Position numbers and translations under genes: made by a program. Positions 8,742-19,066 of a stretch of DNA of 64,000 nt are shown here, piece by piece. The stretch is from Xenorhabdus poinarii G6. Its GTDB lineage: Bacteria; Pseudomonadota; Gammaproteobacteria; Enterobacterales; Enterobacteriaceae. Under the pieces are notes generated by a model. The model did not search any database and was not told where the DNA came from. It saw nothing but the letters and a program-made list of their open reading frames with translations. The DNA lies in the NCBI RefSeq assembly GCF_000968175.1, contig NZ_FO704551.1:1798001-1862000 (forward strand), written 5' to 3'. Positions within the stretch are counted from its first letter, which is position 1. The number at the start of each line of letters is the position of its first letter.

Positions 8742-10080
8742 AACAGAAAAAGTTATCTGGACAGAGGGAATGTTTTTACGCCCTCATCATTTTCAGCAGG
8801 CTGAAAATTATCTGGAAGCCTATATTCGTGATTGGGGAAAAGCACAATCGCCTTATTATTGGGGCTTTTTAACCTTGGAATTGGATCAAGAATTACTGAA
8901 TCAAGGAAAAGTCAGCCTGACCTCGGCCAGCGGTATTTTTCCTGACGGAACACCTTTTAGTTTTGATGCCACCCATGCCCCTACGCCCTTGAAGCTGAGT
9001 GACAATCAGTCAGACAGCCGCGTTGTTTTGGCCTTGCCGACATTTCGCCGGGGGAAAGAAGAAGTCATTTTCAGTGAAAAAAGTGACTCTTTGGCGCGTT
9101 TTATCAGCGTTGAAGTTGAAGTCAATGATTTTAACGCGATGTCCGTCGGTAGCGCGGCAATCCAGTTCGGAAAAATGCGTTTGCGTCTGATGCTGGAGTC
9201 TGACTTAACGCCGGAGTGGACGGCGTTGGACATTGTACATGTTATGAATAAAACGAGTGACAAAAAACTCCACCTTAATTCGCTTTTTATTCCTGCCCTG
9301 CTCAATTGCCATGCCAACCCGAAAATCACAGGGTTTATCAATGATATACAGGATTTACTGGAACAACGGCGCCAACAGATCAGCCAGCGTCTGCTCCAGT
9401 TGGGGCGCTACAATGATTCTGAGATTATGGACTTTCTCTTACTGTCACTTTTAAACCGCTATAGCGGTCAAGTGGCGCATATACGGCATTTATCATTACT
9501 GCATCCAGAACGGTTATTCAGTGAATGGCTCCAGTTTGCGACAGAGCTGGCGACATTCTCCCAAAACCGGGTCCCCGAAGAGCACTTACCGCTTTATGAT
9601 CATGACAATTTAACCCAGTGTTTTAATCAACTCATGTTCCTGCTGCGTCAAGGGTTATCCATTATCCTGGAAGAACATGCTATCCAGTTGCCATTAACAG
9701 AATATTCTCACGGTCTGAATATCGCAACATTACCCGATGCCGGGATGATCTCGATGTTCAGCTTTATTCTGGCCGTCCACGCTGACATCGCCAATGAGAT
9801 GCTGGCGAGTAATTTTCCGGCACAAATGAAAATTGCGCCCGTTGGCCGCATACGTGAATTGGTTCAGTTGCAATTACCGGGTATTCCTCTGCGGGCCATG
9901 CCGTCTGTCCCCAGACAAATTCCCTGGCATTCAGGTTATCTCTATTTCGAACTGGAAAAAGAGGGAGAAATGTGGAAACAGATGGAAAAATCCAGTGGCT
10001 TTGCATTACATCTGGCCGGTGAGTTTCCTGGTTTGAATATCGAATTTTGGGCGATTCGTAATCAAGAAAAATCGAGGTAA
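8734..10080 (+). CDS. tssK: T6SS baseplate subunit TssK
   Basis: TssK (448 residues) links the baseplate to the membrane complex. The N-terminal signature KVIWTEGMFLRPHHFQQ is diagnostic for the family. I placed the start at the ATG at 8734, inside the end of tssJ, with GGAG upstream; a GTG at 8710 would add eight residues that family members lack. The C-terminal receptor-like part (SGYLYFELEKEGEMWKQ) is intact. The stop codon shares a base with the start of tssL, as expected for a tightly coupled operon. Confidence 0.95.
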   Translation: MNKTEKVIWTEGMFLRPHHFQQAENYLEAYIRDWGKAQSPYYWGFLTLELDQELLNQGKVSLTSASGIFPDGTPFSFDATHAPTPLKLSDNQSDSRVVLALPTFRRGKEEVIFSEKSDSLARFISVEVEVNDFNAMSVGSAAIQFGKMRLRLMLESDLTPEWTALDIVHVMNKTSDKKLHLNSLFIPALLNCHANPKITGFINDIQDLLEQRRQQISQRLLQLGRYNDSEIMDFLLLSLLNRYSGQVAHIRHLSLLHPERLFSEWLQFATELATFSQNRVPEEHLPLYDHDNLTQCFNQLMFLLRQGLSIILEEHAIQLPLTEYSHGLNIATLPDAGMISMFSFILAVHADIANEMLASNFPAQMKIAPVGRIRELVQLQLPGIPLRAMPSVPRQIPWHSGYLYFELEKEGEMWKQMEKSSGFALHLAGEFPGLNIEFWAIRNQEKSR

Positions 10081-11333
10081 TGAAGCCAATGACGCAGAAG
10101 AAAAGGGCTCAAGAAAAGCAGAAAACGGAACATGATGTGCTGACTGGGGAGCCCCATCATAACCCCTTGGTTTCCGCCGCTAATCCACTATTAAATACGA
10201 TCCCTCAGATTCGGCATTCGGTTTCTCATCCTGATCCTACCAACTTACGTCAGCAACTCATCAACGAAATCCGGCACTTTGAAGTGGCGTGTCAACATGC
10301 CAGACTGCCCTATGAAGTGATCATTGGTGCACGCTACTGTTTATGCACCGCATTGGACGAAGCCGCAGCACTCACTCCCTGGGGGCTGCGCAGCGTATGG
10401 TCAGGAAGTGGTCTGCTGGTCACGTTTCACAATGAAACCTGGGGCGGCGAAAAATTTTTCCAGCTATTAGCCAAATTGTCACAAAACCCCGGCGATAACT
10501 TATTTCTCTTAGAACTGATTAATTTTTGTCTCCAGCTTGGCTTTGAAGGACGCTATCGTGTCATGGATAACGGCCGCACCCAACTGGATACCGTAAAACA
10601 ACGCTTGTTTCAGTTAATACGTTCAGTCAAAGGAAGTCATTCCATTGCGTTATCAAAAAAAATACAGCCGATTACCCTACCGAGAAAATCCTGGCGTTTT
10701 TCTCTGTCAGTATGGATTTCGACGACCATCTTAAGCCTTTTGGTGTGTATCCTGTATATCGGACTCAATTTTCGCTTGAATGACACCCTCAATCCCGTGT
10801 TGGCAAAAATCTACCAGACCAATTTACCCAATGTGACCGTCAGTGATCATACGTTGCCCGCGATAACGCCGTCCCTGACGCTGCACCGACTGCTACAAGA
10901 GGACATCAATGCGGAATTATTGCATATCACGGAGATGCCGGACAAAAGCGTCATCACGTTAAAAGGCGACGGGTTATTCAAATCCAGTTCGATACGGATC
11001 GAAAATCGTTATCTGGCGGTTCTCAAGCACATCGCTGAGGCACTGAATCATTTTGACGGAAAAATTCTGGTGGTCGGATATACTGATAATGTTCCTATCC
11101 ATTCCGGTTATTCGCGTTTTACCTCCAATTATGCGTTATCGCTGGCCAGGGCGATATCCGTCAAAAAAGCGCTGCAACGTTATCTGAACCAACCTGACAG
11201 AATTCAGACAGAAGGAAGAGGTGCCAATGACCCTTTAGTACCCAATAATACTGCCAGTAACCGGGCCAAAAACAGACGAGTCGAAATCACACTGTTAGCT
11301 TCCCCACTCAATCACACGATGTCAGGAAACTAA
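10080..11333 (+). CDS. tssL: T6SS inner-membrane protein TssL with OmpA-like domain
   Basis: This 417-residue protein is a DotU-type TssL: a cytoplasmic helical domain (NEIRHFEVACQHARLPYEV; LCTALDEAAALTPWG) up to about residue 190, a single membrane helix (WISTTILSLLVCILYIGL) near 205-228, and a periplasmic C-terminal OmpA-like domain that binds peptidoglycan (VVGYTDNVPIHSGY; NRAKNRRVEI). The fused OmpA domain makes this a specialised TssL, so the cell-wall anchor is part of the subunit rather than a separate TagL. Its ATG overlaps the tssK stop. Confidence 0.95.
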   Translation: MKPMTQKKRAQEKQKTEHDVLTGEPHHNPLVSAANPLLNTIPQIRHSVSHPDPTNLRQQLINEIRHFEVACQHARLPYEVIIGARYCLCTALDEAAALTPWGLRSVWSGSGLLVTFHNETWGGEKFFQLLAKLSQNPGDNLFLLELINFCLQLGFEGRYRVMDNGRTQLDTVKQRLFQLIRSVKGSHSIALSKKIQPITLPRKSWRFSLSVWISTTILSLLVCILYIGLNFRLNDTLNPVLAKIYQTNLPNVTVSDHTLPAITPSLTLHRLLQEDINAELLHITEMPDKSVITLKGDGLFKSSSIRIENRYLAVLKHIAEALNHFDGKILVVGYTDNVPIHSGYSRFTSNYALSLARAISVKKALQRYLNQPDRIQTEGRGANDPLVPNNTASNRAKNRRVEITLLASPLNHTMSGN

Positions 11334-11336
11334 AAT

Positions 11337-14300
11337 ATGCTGAATGTCCTGCTCGCTATCATTACCAGCAGATTAACGTGGAGTTTTCTCGGAATAACAG
11401 CAACGTCTTTTGCTATCTGGTTTATTGGGCCTCTGGTTTCCGTCAATAAAACAGTGCCTTTGGCATCGCATTTCGCCCGAATCATAACCATTGCTTTTTT
11501 CTTTTTGGTTTGGCTTTTAGGTCAGGTGATCCCTCGGTTATATCGTTCATGGCTTAACCGAAAAATCGTTCACCAATTGAATATCACTCAGGATGAGGCG
11601 GAGACAGAAAATAAGCAGCATGAGAGTTATATTACATTGGCAGAGCGTTTTTCAGAGGCGGCAAAGTTACTGAAAAAAGCCTATTTTTCGGGTTTATATC
11701 ACAAAAAAAAACCAGGCTGGCTGAACCTTTTTAACCGCCAATATATTTATCAATTACCCTGGTATCTGGTCATTGGCGCCCCCGGCTCAGGCAAAACAAC
11801 CGCGCTGGCGAACTCGGGTCTGCATTTTCCATTATCGGATTATTTGGGTAAATCCGCGCTGCACAGTATGAAAGGCATGGATAGCTGCAACTGGTGGTTG
11901 ACCAATAAAGCGGTTTTACTCGATACCGCCGGTCGCTATATCACACAAAATAGTTTTCCTCGGCAATCGGCTGATGAATGGCAAAATTTTATCCGGTTGC
12001 TGAAAAAATATCGGGCACGCCAACCGCTCAATGGGGTCATTGTGACGATCAGTGTGGAAGATTTACTCAATCCTTCGGCTGAAAAACGGGATAAGCAAGC
12101 CTATCTGTTACGCAGGCGTCTCTCTGAATTACATGAACAACTTAAGATCCAACTGCCGATTTATGTGATGGTCACTAAAACCGATTTATTGAAAGGGTTT
12201 AGTGCTTATTTCGCCCATCTTGACAAAAAGTCCCGGGAGCAAATTTGGGGGTTTAATTTTCCGTGGGATAAAAAGATGGATTTTGATCTGCATAACATTT
12301 TTGAACAACAATATCGCCAATTGCAACAACGGTTGGATGCTGAATTGCCCTCAATTCTGTTAAATGGGCACCATGCACGGCAATGTGCTGAAAGTTACCT
12401 GTTCCCGCAAGAATTTGCGGCGTTGCGTCCATTAATCACACAATACCTCGACATCGTATTCGCCACATCAGGATTTGAAACCCCCTACTATCCACGGGGA
12501 CTCTATTTCACCAGCGGAACGCAGGAAGGGGTTCCCTTAGACACGGTGATGACGCAACTGAATCATCGTTTTCAGTTACCCACGGATAATAATAGTGACG
12601 CGATGTCATGGGGGAATGATAAAGGCATTATTCACGCCCCCCCACCCCGGGAAACCTATTTCCTGAAAAATTTACTGGAGACGATTTTTCAGGAAGCTGG
12701 CATCGCCGGTTATAACCGCTGGTGGATGTATCGAAAATATCTTTTGGATGGCTTAGGCTATATTATTTCAGTTTCGATACTGGTATCAGTGACTAATTTA
12801 CTTTTAACCAGCTATGAAAATAACAAAAATTATCTGCTGGAAGTAGAAAGCAAAATTCCGCTTATTGTGCAACAGGGCGATGAATTAAATCATCATGCTG
12901 ATGATATTTATTCCCTGTTACCCATTTTAAATAGTCTGGCTCAGTTAAATAAAAGCGCCTATTTTTCGTTAGACGATCCCCCCTTATCCTATAAGATGGG
13001 ATTGTATGCCGGTGAGCAGGTCAATGATGCCAGCCAATCGCTGTATCGAAAAGCGCTGCAAACCTTATTGCTGCCTCAAATAGCCACCATCATTACTCAC
13101 CAACTGCATCAGAATATTGAAAATGACAATAATAATGATGACAGGCAAGATGGCGAAAACAGCGATGATATCGCAGAGGCAGATAATGATAACGCAGGGA
13201 TAACCTACAATACGTTAAAGGCGTATCAAATGTTATATCAGCCTAAACATTATGATGGCCAATTTTTGCATGACTGGATCATGCAATATTTAAAAACCCA
13301 CTTAAAAGCCGAAACTACGCAAGAACAATTACAACAAATTGATGAACATATCAGCCAGTTGCTGAATAACCAGGTTGTCACCTCACCCTTTATTCGTGAT
13401 GATGCTCTGGTCGAAAAAAAACAAGCCTTCATCAGCCGAACGCCACCCGCACAACGTGCTTATAACTATTTAAAATACAAATTAATCAATGATCCCAATT
13501 TAACGCCAGTCAATCTGAACACACTGGCGGGATCTCAGGCTGAGCTGGTTTTCTCACGCATCAGCGGCACGCCAATCACAGAAGGGTTACCGGGGATGTT
13601 CACCCCGCTCGGTTATCAGACCGGTATCGAAAAAAATCTCAGTACTTTTCTAAAGACATTGTATTCACAAGATAGTTGGGTGCTGGGGGATTATGCCAAA
13701 AAACAGACCGATAAGGAGATCAAATCCTTTGTTAAGCAGTTTTATATCAACGATTATATCTACCAATGGGATAAGTTTCTGGCGGATATCCGTTTGAGAA
13801 ATATCGATAGCTTAGAGCAACGAGCCAATACCGCCCGACTGCTATCTTCTTTTGATTCACCTTTACGCAATCTTCTCATTAATGTCAGTAAAAATGTCGC
13901 ACTGAGTGAGCAGAATAATAAAGTCGGACAACTCAGTCAGCTCGTGAAAGGCCAATCGGGTAATTTAACCAGATTATCGCCCAAACCGGTGCCACAACAG
14001 CTCACTCACCAAATACTGTCAAATGGTACTCAGCCAACGCCTGAGCAAGAAGTTGATACGCATTTTGCCCAAATTATCGCATTGGCGAAACCAGCAAACA
14101 AAAACAGTAAAACGATCCCTTTTGATCAAACAATCAATGAAATCAGTCAGCTATATCAATACTTAACGTCGGTACAACATGCCACCGACACCGGGATGCC
14201 CCTGCCTGACAATAAAATTATCGAGCAGTTACAAGCAACATCAGAGCGCTTACCTATTCCATTTAACAACATGATTTTTTCCCTTGCCGTCGGTGCCAGC

Positions 14301-15050
14301 AGCGATACTCAGCTCAGTGATATGACAAATGTCGGTAAACACTTCGACGCTGAAATCGGCAATTTCTGCAATCAGGCGATTGCCAACCGTTATCCGTTAA
14401 TACCGGTCGCACAACAGGAGATCAAACCTGATGATATGGCGCACATGTTTGCCCCCGGAACCGGTTTAATGGACAGTTTTTTTCAGAAAAATTTAGAAGG
14501 TAAAGTCGATACCACACTACCAACATGGCAATTTATGCCCGGCATCAATGGCAAACCGCTGCCGGGCGGCAAGGCGTTGCTCAAGCCTTTTCAGCAGGCT
14601 CAGATTATCCGTGATACATTATTTACTCGCGGCACCCCGACACCCTTATTTCATGTCATGGTTCGCCCGATCAGCATGGATAACACGATATTGAGCATGA
14701 TACTGGATGTCGATGGGCAGACATTAAAATACAGTCATGGCCCATTACTGTCCCAACTGATCGACTGGCCCGGTCCGGCCAAAACGAATCAGGTTCGCAT
14801 TCAATTAAACTTAAGTGATGGGACAACCGCCAGTTTATCAACATCTGGATTTTGGGCCTTAAACCGACTGGTCAATCGCGCAAAACGGGTCTGGAATAGC
14901 CAAATCCATACTGATGATATGGGTTTACAAGCCATGTTTACTGTCAATGGGCATAATGTCGTGCTGGAATTTACCCCGAACAGTGTTTTCAGTCCGTTTC
15001 AACTCCCGGCTTTTTTCTGTCCAAATCTGGCACTGTTAAAAGCAGCCTGA
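11337..15050 (+). CDS. tssM: T6SS membrane scaffold TssM (IcmF)
   Basis: TssM (1237 residues) spans the envelope and binds TssL and TssJ. Two membrane helices lie within residues 1-70 and a third near 475-495. The cytoplasmic loop carries a complete Walker A motif GAPGSGKTT at about residue 147 and a Walker B-like LLDTAGRY at about 198, so nucleotide binding is likely retained. The large periplasmic part contains an Asp/Asn-rich low-complexity patch (about 595-620), an unusual but in-frame insertion. Only 3 bases separate it from tssL. Confidence 0.95.
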   Translation: MLNVLLAIITSRLTWSFLGITATSFAIWFIGPLVSVNKTVPLASHFARIITIAFFFLVWLLGQVIPRLYRSWLNRKIVHQLNITQDEAETENKQHESYITLAERFSEAAKLLKKAYFSGLYHKKKPGWLNLFNRQYIYQLPWYLVIGAPGSGKTTALANSGLHFPLSDYLGKSALHSMKGMDSCNWWLTNKAVLLDTAGRYITQNSFPRQSADEWQNFIRLLKKYRARQPLNGVIVTISVEDLLNPSAEKRDKQAYLLRRRLSELHEQLKIQLPIYVMVTKTDLLKGFSAYFAHLDKKSREQIWGFNFPWDKKMDFDLHNIFEQQYRQLQQRLDAELPSILLNGHHARQCAESYLFPQEFAALRPLITQYLDIVFATSGFETPYYPRGLYFTSGTQEGVPLDTVMTQLNHRFQLPTDNNSDAMSWGNDKGIIHAPPPRETYFLKNLLETIFQEAGIAGYNRWWMYRKYLLDGLGYIISVSILVSVTNLLLTSYENNKNYLLEVESKIPLIVQQGDELNHHADDIYSLLPILNSLAQLNKSAYFSLDDPPLSYKMGLYAGEQVNDASQSLYRKALQTLLLPQIATIITHQLHQNIENDNNNDDRQDGENSDDIAEADNDNAGITYNTLKAYQMLYQPKHYDGQFLHDWIMQYLKTHLKAETTQEQLQQIDEHISQLLNNQVVTSPFIRDDALVEKKQAFISRTPPAQRAYNYLKYKLINDPNLTPVNLNTLAGSQAELVFSRISGTPITEGLPGMFTPLGYQTGIEKNLSTFLKTLYSQDSWVLGDYAKKQTDKEIKSFVKQFYINDYIYQWDKFLADIRLRNIDSLEQRANTARLLSSFDSPLRNLLINVSKNVALSEQNNKVGQLSQLVKGQSGNLTRLSPKPVPQQLTHQILSNGTQPTPEQEVDTHFAQIIALAKPANKNSKTIPFDQTINEISQLYQYLTSVQHATDTGMPLPDNKIIEQLQATSERLPIPFNNMIFSLAVGASSDTQLSDMTNVGKHFDAEIGNFCNQAIANRYPLIPVAQQEIKPDDMAHMFAPGTGLMDSFFQKNLEGKVDTTLPTWQFMPGINGKPLPGGKALLKPFQQAQIIRDTLFTRGTPTPLFHVMVRPISMDNTILSMILDVDGQTLKYSHGPLLSQLIDWPGPAKTNQVRIQLNLSDGTTASLSTSGFWALNRLVNRAKRVWNSQIHTDDMGLQAMFTVNGHNVVLEFTPNSVFSPFQLPAFFCPNLALLKAA

Positions 15051-15091
15051 TAACCCTTTCCTCTGTGAACTGAATATAAGCTGAAAATACC

Positions 15092-16177
15092 ATGAATATT
15101 GATGCCTTACTCACCCCAATCAGGGCGGATTCTCCCTGCGGGGAAAACCTCGAATACGATGATGAATTTCTGACATTAGAACAAATATTGATTGAAAAAC
15201 CAGAACAACAATTTGGTGATCTCCTCATTCCTGCTGAATCGCCTAACTGGATAGAAGTGGAAAAACACGCGATTCACCTCTTGTCCCGCGCCAAAGATCT
15301 GCGTGTCATTATCGCCCTAATGCAAGCCTGGCTAAATTTGCGTGGATTGCAGGGGTATGCCGACGGATTAACTTTACTGCGCCAAATCCTGGAACGTTAT
15401 TGGGAAGAAGTATGGCCAAGGCTAGAATTTAATGGTGAATATGACCATGTATTTCGCCTGAATACGCTGGCAGCCATTGAAGATGGCTCTCCGTGTACGA
15501 TCAAAGCGCAATACTCGATTATTCTGAAAAGTGCTTCAACAGAATTATCATTGCTGGATGTCTGTTCATTACTTAACGGTACGGTCACAGACGTTAAAGG
15601 GTATACCGGCGGACGTTCCAGACTGATCGTTGAACTGGAAAAGCAATCTGATAGTGCTGAGATTCTGGCAATCACCACGATCCGTGAGCAACTGACTGCG
15701 CTGAATGATATTATCCGCCATCATTTATCTGACAGTCATGTGCCTGATATGCCGCAGTTTTTAAAACTGCTGGATACCCTCATTGAATTTTATCGGGCGC
15801 ATACATCAGACATCACGTTACCGGGAAACACGGCAAATTCAGACGTCGCTGGAGAGGCATCGTTTCTCAAACAGAAAACCGCATCAGAACAAACGACAGC
15901 AACAACCGCTATCCCTGAACGTACTGACAAGGTCAGGTTGGCTCATTGGTACGAAGCCGATGTCAGTTGCCGTGATGATGCACGTATTTTATTGGAAAAA
16001 GCCAAAGATTATTTTCTTAAACATGAACCAAGCCATCCGGCACCGATGATGATTGACCGTATTCTACGGTTGATCGACAGTGATTTTATTAAAATCATCT
16101 ATGACCTTGTGCCAGAAGGGTTAGATCAGATCGAGAATATTTTCGGTCGCCCCAAGAATACGGATATAGATTCATGA
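15092..16177 (+). CDS. tssA: T6SS baseplate/sheath assembly protein TssA (ImpA-N type)
   Basis: TssA (361 residues) has the ImpA N-terminal domain (ADSPCGENLEYDDEF; GDLLIPAESPNWIEVE; DLRVIIALMQAWLNLRG) that marks this family. A linker around residues 250-285 is rich in Thr/Ala, and the C-terminal part (EKAKDYFLKHEPSHPAPMM) is the short-form oligomerisation region. It caps and guides tube and sheath growth. It follows tssM by 41 bases and is separated from tssB by a 189-base gap holding a hairpin. Confidence 0.9.
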   Translation: MNIDALLTPIRADSPCGENLEYDDEFLTLEQILIEKPEQQFGDLLIPAESPNWIEVEKHAIHLLSRAKDLRVIIALMQAWLNLRGLQGYADGLTLLRQILERYWEEVWPRLEFNGEYDHVFRLNTLAAIEDGSPCTIKAQYSIILKSASTELSLLDVCSLLNGTVTDVKGYTGGRSRLIVELEKQSDSAEILAITTIREQLTALNDIIRHHLSDSHVPDMPQFLKLLDTLIEFYRAHTSDITLPGNTANSDVAGEASFLKQKTASEQTTATTAIPERTDKVRLAHWYEADVSCRDDARILLEKAKDYFLKHEPSHPAPMMIDRILRLIDSDFIKIIYDLVPEGLDQIENIFGRPKNTDIDS

Positions 16178-16252
16178 GGTTTTATGTCATCAACCCGTAT
16201 TCTCATCAGAACCTCTCTTATACCCACGATATACCCAATTAAGTCAGCCTTA

Positions 16253-16277
16253 TTCACCCTCGCTGCGCGGGGATGAA
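16253..16277 (+). promoter_or_regulatory. Hairpin in the tssA-tssB gap
   Basis: TTCACCCTCGC-TGC-GCGGGGATGAA forms an 11-bp stem with one mismatch and one G-T wobble. It sits in the only sizeable gap (189 bases) in the first half of the T6SS operon, just before the highly expressed sheath genes. It may be an attenuator, or a stabiliser that defines the 5' end of a tssBC message. Seen directly; the role is inferred. Confidence 0.45.
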
Positions 16278-16366
16278 TCAACATCGTCTGAAGGATGAAA
16301 GGGATAAAAGGGTATCAACTTAAGCTATCGGGTTAGTCATATCTAGCCAGTAACGGAGAATTTGTT

Positions 16367-16897
16367 ATGAAATCCAGTGGACAAAAGTTTATAGCACGGA
16401 ATCGCGCTCCCCGCGTACAAATTGAATACGATGTCGAACTTTACGGTTCGGATAAAGCGGTTCAATTACCTTTCGTCATGGGCGTTATCGCTGATTTGGC
16501 GGGAAAACCTGTAGAAGCCTTACCTGATGTCAATGATCGCAAATTTCTGGAAATTGACGTTGACAACTTTGATGAGCGCATGAGTTCCATAAAACCCCGT
16601 GCCGCCTTTCAGGTTGAAAATACGCTGACGGGTGAAGGCAAGCTAAATATCGATTTAACCTTTGACACGATGGAAGATTTTCAACCTGATGCCCTCGCAA
16701 AAAAGGTTGAGCCACTCGCTAAATTGCTGGAAGCCCGCACCCAATTGGCAAATCTGCTGTCTTATATGGACGGTAAAAACGGCGCCGAACAGTTGATCGC
16801 CGAAATATTGCAAAACCCCGCCCTACTGAAATCCCTGGCAGAAGCGCCAAATCCAGAAAACAACGCTTCAGAAGAAGGCACTGAAGATAAGGAGTAA
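16367..16897 (+). CDS. tssB: T6SS sheath small subunit TssB
   Basis: TssB (176 residues, VipA type) pairs with TssC to build the contractile sheath. Family features include KFIARNRAPRVQIEYDVE at the N-terminus and FLEIDVDNFDERM in the middle; the C-terminal helix LLEARTQLANLLSYMDG is the ClpV/TssC contact region. Length is normal. GGAG lies 9 bases before the ATG. The stop is 3 bases before tssC, so the two sheath subunits are translated together. Confidence 0.97.
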   Translation: MKSSGQKFIARNRAPRVQIEYDVELYGSDKAVQLPFVMGVIADLAGKPVEALPDVNDRKFLEIDVDNFDERMSSIKPRAAFQVENTLTGEGKLNIDLTFDTMEDFQPDALAKKVEPLAKLLEARTQLANLLSYMDGKNGAEQLIAEILQNPALLKSLAEAPNPENNASEEGTEDKE

Positions 16898-16900
16898 CCG

Positions 16901-18403
16901 ATGAGCTCAACTGAACAAGACACTCAAATTCAACAGGCACCGGTATCAAAAGAGTATACCCCTGATGAACTCAGCACATTGCTGAATAAAGAGTTTCGTC
17001 CGCAAAGTGATCATACCCGCAGTGCAGTAGAAAATGCGGTAAAAACACTGGCACAGCAGGCGTTGGAGAATACGGTTACTATCTCGGGTGATACCTATCG
17101 CACGATCCAATCCTTGATTGCTGAGATTGATACCAAGATATCGCAACAGATGAACCATATTCTGCATCATGAGGAATTCCAGAAACTGGAAGGCGCCTGG
17201 CGCGGTCTGCATTATCTGGTCAATAACACGGAAACCGATGAAATGTTGAAAATCCGGGTTATGTGCCTGTCCAAAAAGGAATTGAGTAACACACTAAAAC
17301 GCTTCAAAGGGATCAGTTGGGATCAAAGCCCAATTTTCAAGAAAATCTATGAAGCGGAATATGGCCAATTTGGTGGCGAACCGTTTGGCTGTCTGGTGGG
17401 AGATTACTATTTCGACCATACGGCGCCGGATGTCGAACTTTTGCGGCAAATGTCGCAAATCAGTGCGGCAGCACATTGCCCCTTTATTTCAGGCGCCTCG
17501 CCAAGTGTCATGCAAATGGAATCCTGGCAGGAGTTAGCCAATCCCCGGGATCTCACTAAGATTTTTCAAAACACGGAATATGCTCCCTGGCGCAGTTTAC
17601 GTGAATCCGAAGATGTTCGTTATATCGGATTAGCCCTGCCACGTTTTCTCTCTCGCCTGCCCTATGGGGCGCTCACCAATCCTGTCGATAACTTCAATTT
17701 TGAAGAAAATACAGAAGGCCCGACGCACGGCAATTACACCTGGGCCAATGCGGCTTATGCGATGGCCACCAATATTAATCGGTCTTTTAAGCTGTATGGC
17801 TGGTGTACATCTATCCGGGGGGTAGAATCCGGCGGGATTGTCGAAAACTTACCTTGCTACACGTTTCCCTCCGATGATGGCGGCGTGGATATGAAGTGCC
17901 CCACGGAAATCGCCATTAGCGATCGCCGTGAAGCGGAGCTGGCGAAGAATGGTTTCATCCCATTACTGCATCGCAAAAACACCGATATGGCTGCCTTTAT
18001 TGGTGCGCAATCACTGCAAAAACCGGCGGAATATTACGATCCTGATGCGACGGCTAACGCCAATCTCGCCGCCCGGTTACCCTATCTATTCGCCTGTTGT
18101 CGTTTTGCTCACTATCTGAAATGTATCGTGCGCGACAAAATCGGGACTTTCCAGGAACGTGCAGATATGGAACGTTGGCTCAACGATTGGATTATTAATT
18201 ATGTCGACGGCGATCCCGTCAACTCATCACAGGGAACTAAAGCCAGGAAACCGCTGGCAGCCGCCGAAGTGCAGGTAGAAGACGTCGAAGGTAACCCCGG
18301 TTACTATCAGGCGAAGTTTTTCCTGCGCCCCCACTATCAGCTGGAAGGGCTGACGGTGTCTCTACGCTTAGTTTCAAAATTACCATCATTAAAAGGAGCA
18401 TAA
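16901..18403 (+). CDS. tssC: T6SS sheath large subunit TssC
   Basis: TssC (500 residues, VipB type) is the main sheath subunit. Typical stretches are LEGAWRGLHYLVNNTETDE, GALTNPVDNFNFEE, the WANAAYAMATNINRSF helix and the C-terminal LRPHYQLEGLTVSLRLVSKLP strand that interlocks sheath rings. Length and motifs match intact homologues. It ends a block with tssB and is followed by a 150-base gap before hcp. Confidence 0.97.
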   Translation: MSSTEQDTQIQQAPVSKEYTPDELSTLLNKEFRPQSDHTRSAVENAVKTLAQQALENTVTISGDTYRTIQSLIAEIDTKISQQMNHILHHEEFQKLEGAWRGLHYLVNNTETDEMLKIRVMCLSKKELSNTLKRFKGISWDQSPIFKKIYEAEYGQFGGEPFGCLVGDYYFDHTAPDVELLRQMSQISAAAHCPFISGASPSVMQMESWQELANPRDLTKIFQNTEYAPWRSLRESEDVRYIGLALPRFLSRLPYGALTNPVDNFNFEENTEGPTHGNYTWANAAYAMATNINRSFKLYGWCTSIRGVESGGIVENLPCYTFPSDDGGVDMKCPTEIAISDRREAELAKNGFIPLLHRKNTDMAAFIGAQSLQKPAEYYDPDATANANLAARLPYLFACCRFAHYLKCIVRDKIGTFQERADMERWLNDWIINYVDGDPVNSSQGTKARKPLAAAEVQVEDVEGNPGYYQAKFFLRPHYQLEGLTVSLRLVSKLPSLKGA

Positions 18404-18553
18404 CACCCACAAATTGAAAAAAATCTTATCTATTTAGTCCCAAAACCCCCTCTTTCACGCTTTCTATTTCAATATGCATAATCTCTTTATGCACAGCCCA
18501 ATATACAATTATTGGATTATTTTAACCTATGAAACTCTTATAAGGCGAACATT
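18404..18553 (+). promoter_or_regulatory. Gap before hcp, likely extra promoter
   Basis: This AT-rich gap precedes hcp, a protein needed in large amounts. TAAGGCGAACATT gives hcp a good ribosome-binding site. I see no terminator hairpin after tssC. A separate hcp promoter is plausible, but no -35/-10 pair stands out. Confidence 0.3.
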
Positions 18554-19045
18554 ATGTCTACTTCAAGCATTGATGCATTTATTAACTTTACTGATATAAA
18601 AGGTGAGTCAGGTGATAGTGCGTTCAAAGACTGGACTTCAGTCAAAACGTTTTCACTGGAACTCGTTAACCGTGTTAACAAGGACACCCAAGGTTCCGGG
18701 CTGGGAGCCGGTATTGTAGCCGTTTCCGGCTTGTCGCTGGATCTGCTGTTTGACAAATCAGCTATCACCTTACGCCAGTATCTCGTCAAAGGAACACATA
18801 TCAAGGAAATAAAACTCAACGTACGCCGACAAGGTGGTAAACAAGAAACCTGGTACACACTAGCGTTGACAAACGCTTTAATAGCCAAGTCCAGCCTGGC
18901 ATACGGAGAAGAAGGTTTTTATGTTTCCATTCTCGTTGCCTTTCAAAAATACAAAGAAAGCTACTTCTCTCAAGAGTATGCTTCAGGCTCTAAAGGCGCT
19001 GAAGTCAGCTATGAGTGGGATTCTTATACCAATCAGGCCGGCTAA
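18554..19045 (+). CDS. hcp: T6SS tube protein Hcp (TssD)
   Basis: Hcp (163 residues) forms the hexameric rings of the inner tube. It has the expected plan: an N-terminal strand (IDAFINFTDIKGES), the extended hinge loop containing VSGLSLDLLFDKSA, and the C-terminal strand AEVSYEWDSYTNQAG. No C-terminal toxin is attached, so this is a structural Hcp. It lies within the cluster, between tssC and the FHA gene, and a strong hairpin follows it, which would give it a higher transcript level than its downstream neighbours. Confidence 0.95.
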   Translation: MSTSSIDAFINFTDIKGESGDSAFKDWTSVKTFSLELVNRVNKDTQGSGLGAGIVAVSGLSLDLLFDKSAITLRQYLVKGTHIKEIKLNVRRQGGKQETWYTLALTNALIAKSSLAYGEEGFYVSILVAFQKYKESYFSQEYASGSKGAEVSYEWDSYTNQAG

Positions 19046-19066
19046 CTCACCTAAATCACACATCAT

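Noticed and set aside
12850..13210. Possible frameshift or extra gene at the Asp/Asn-rich patch of TssM
   Set aside because: The reading frame is continuous and conserved TssM sequence resumes on both sides, so it is an in-frame low-complexity insertion.
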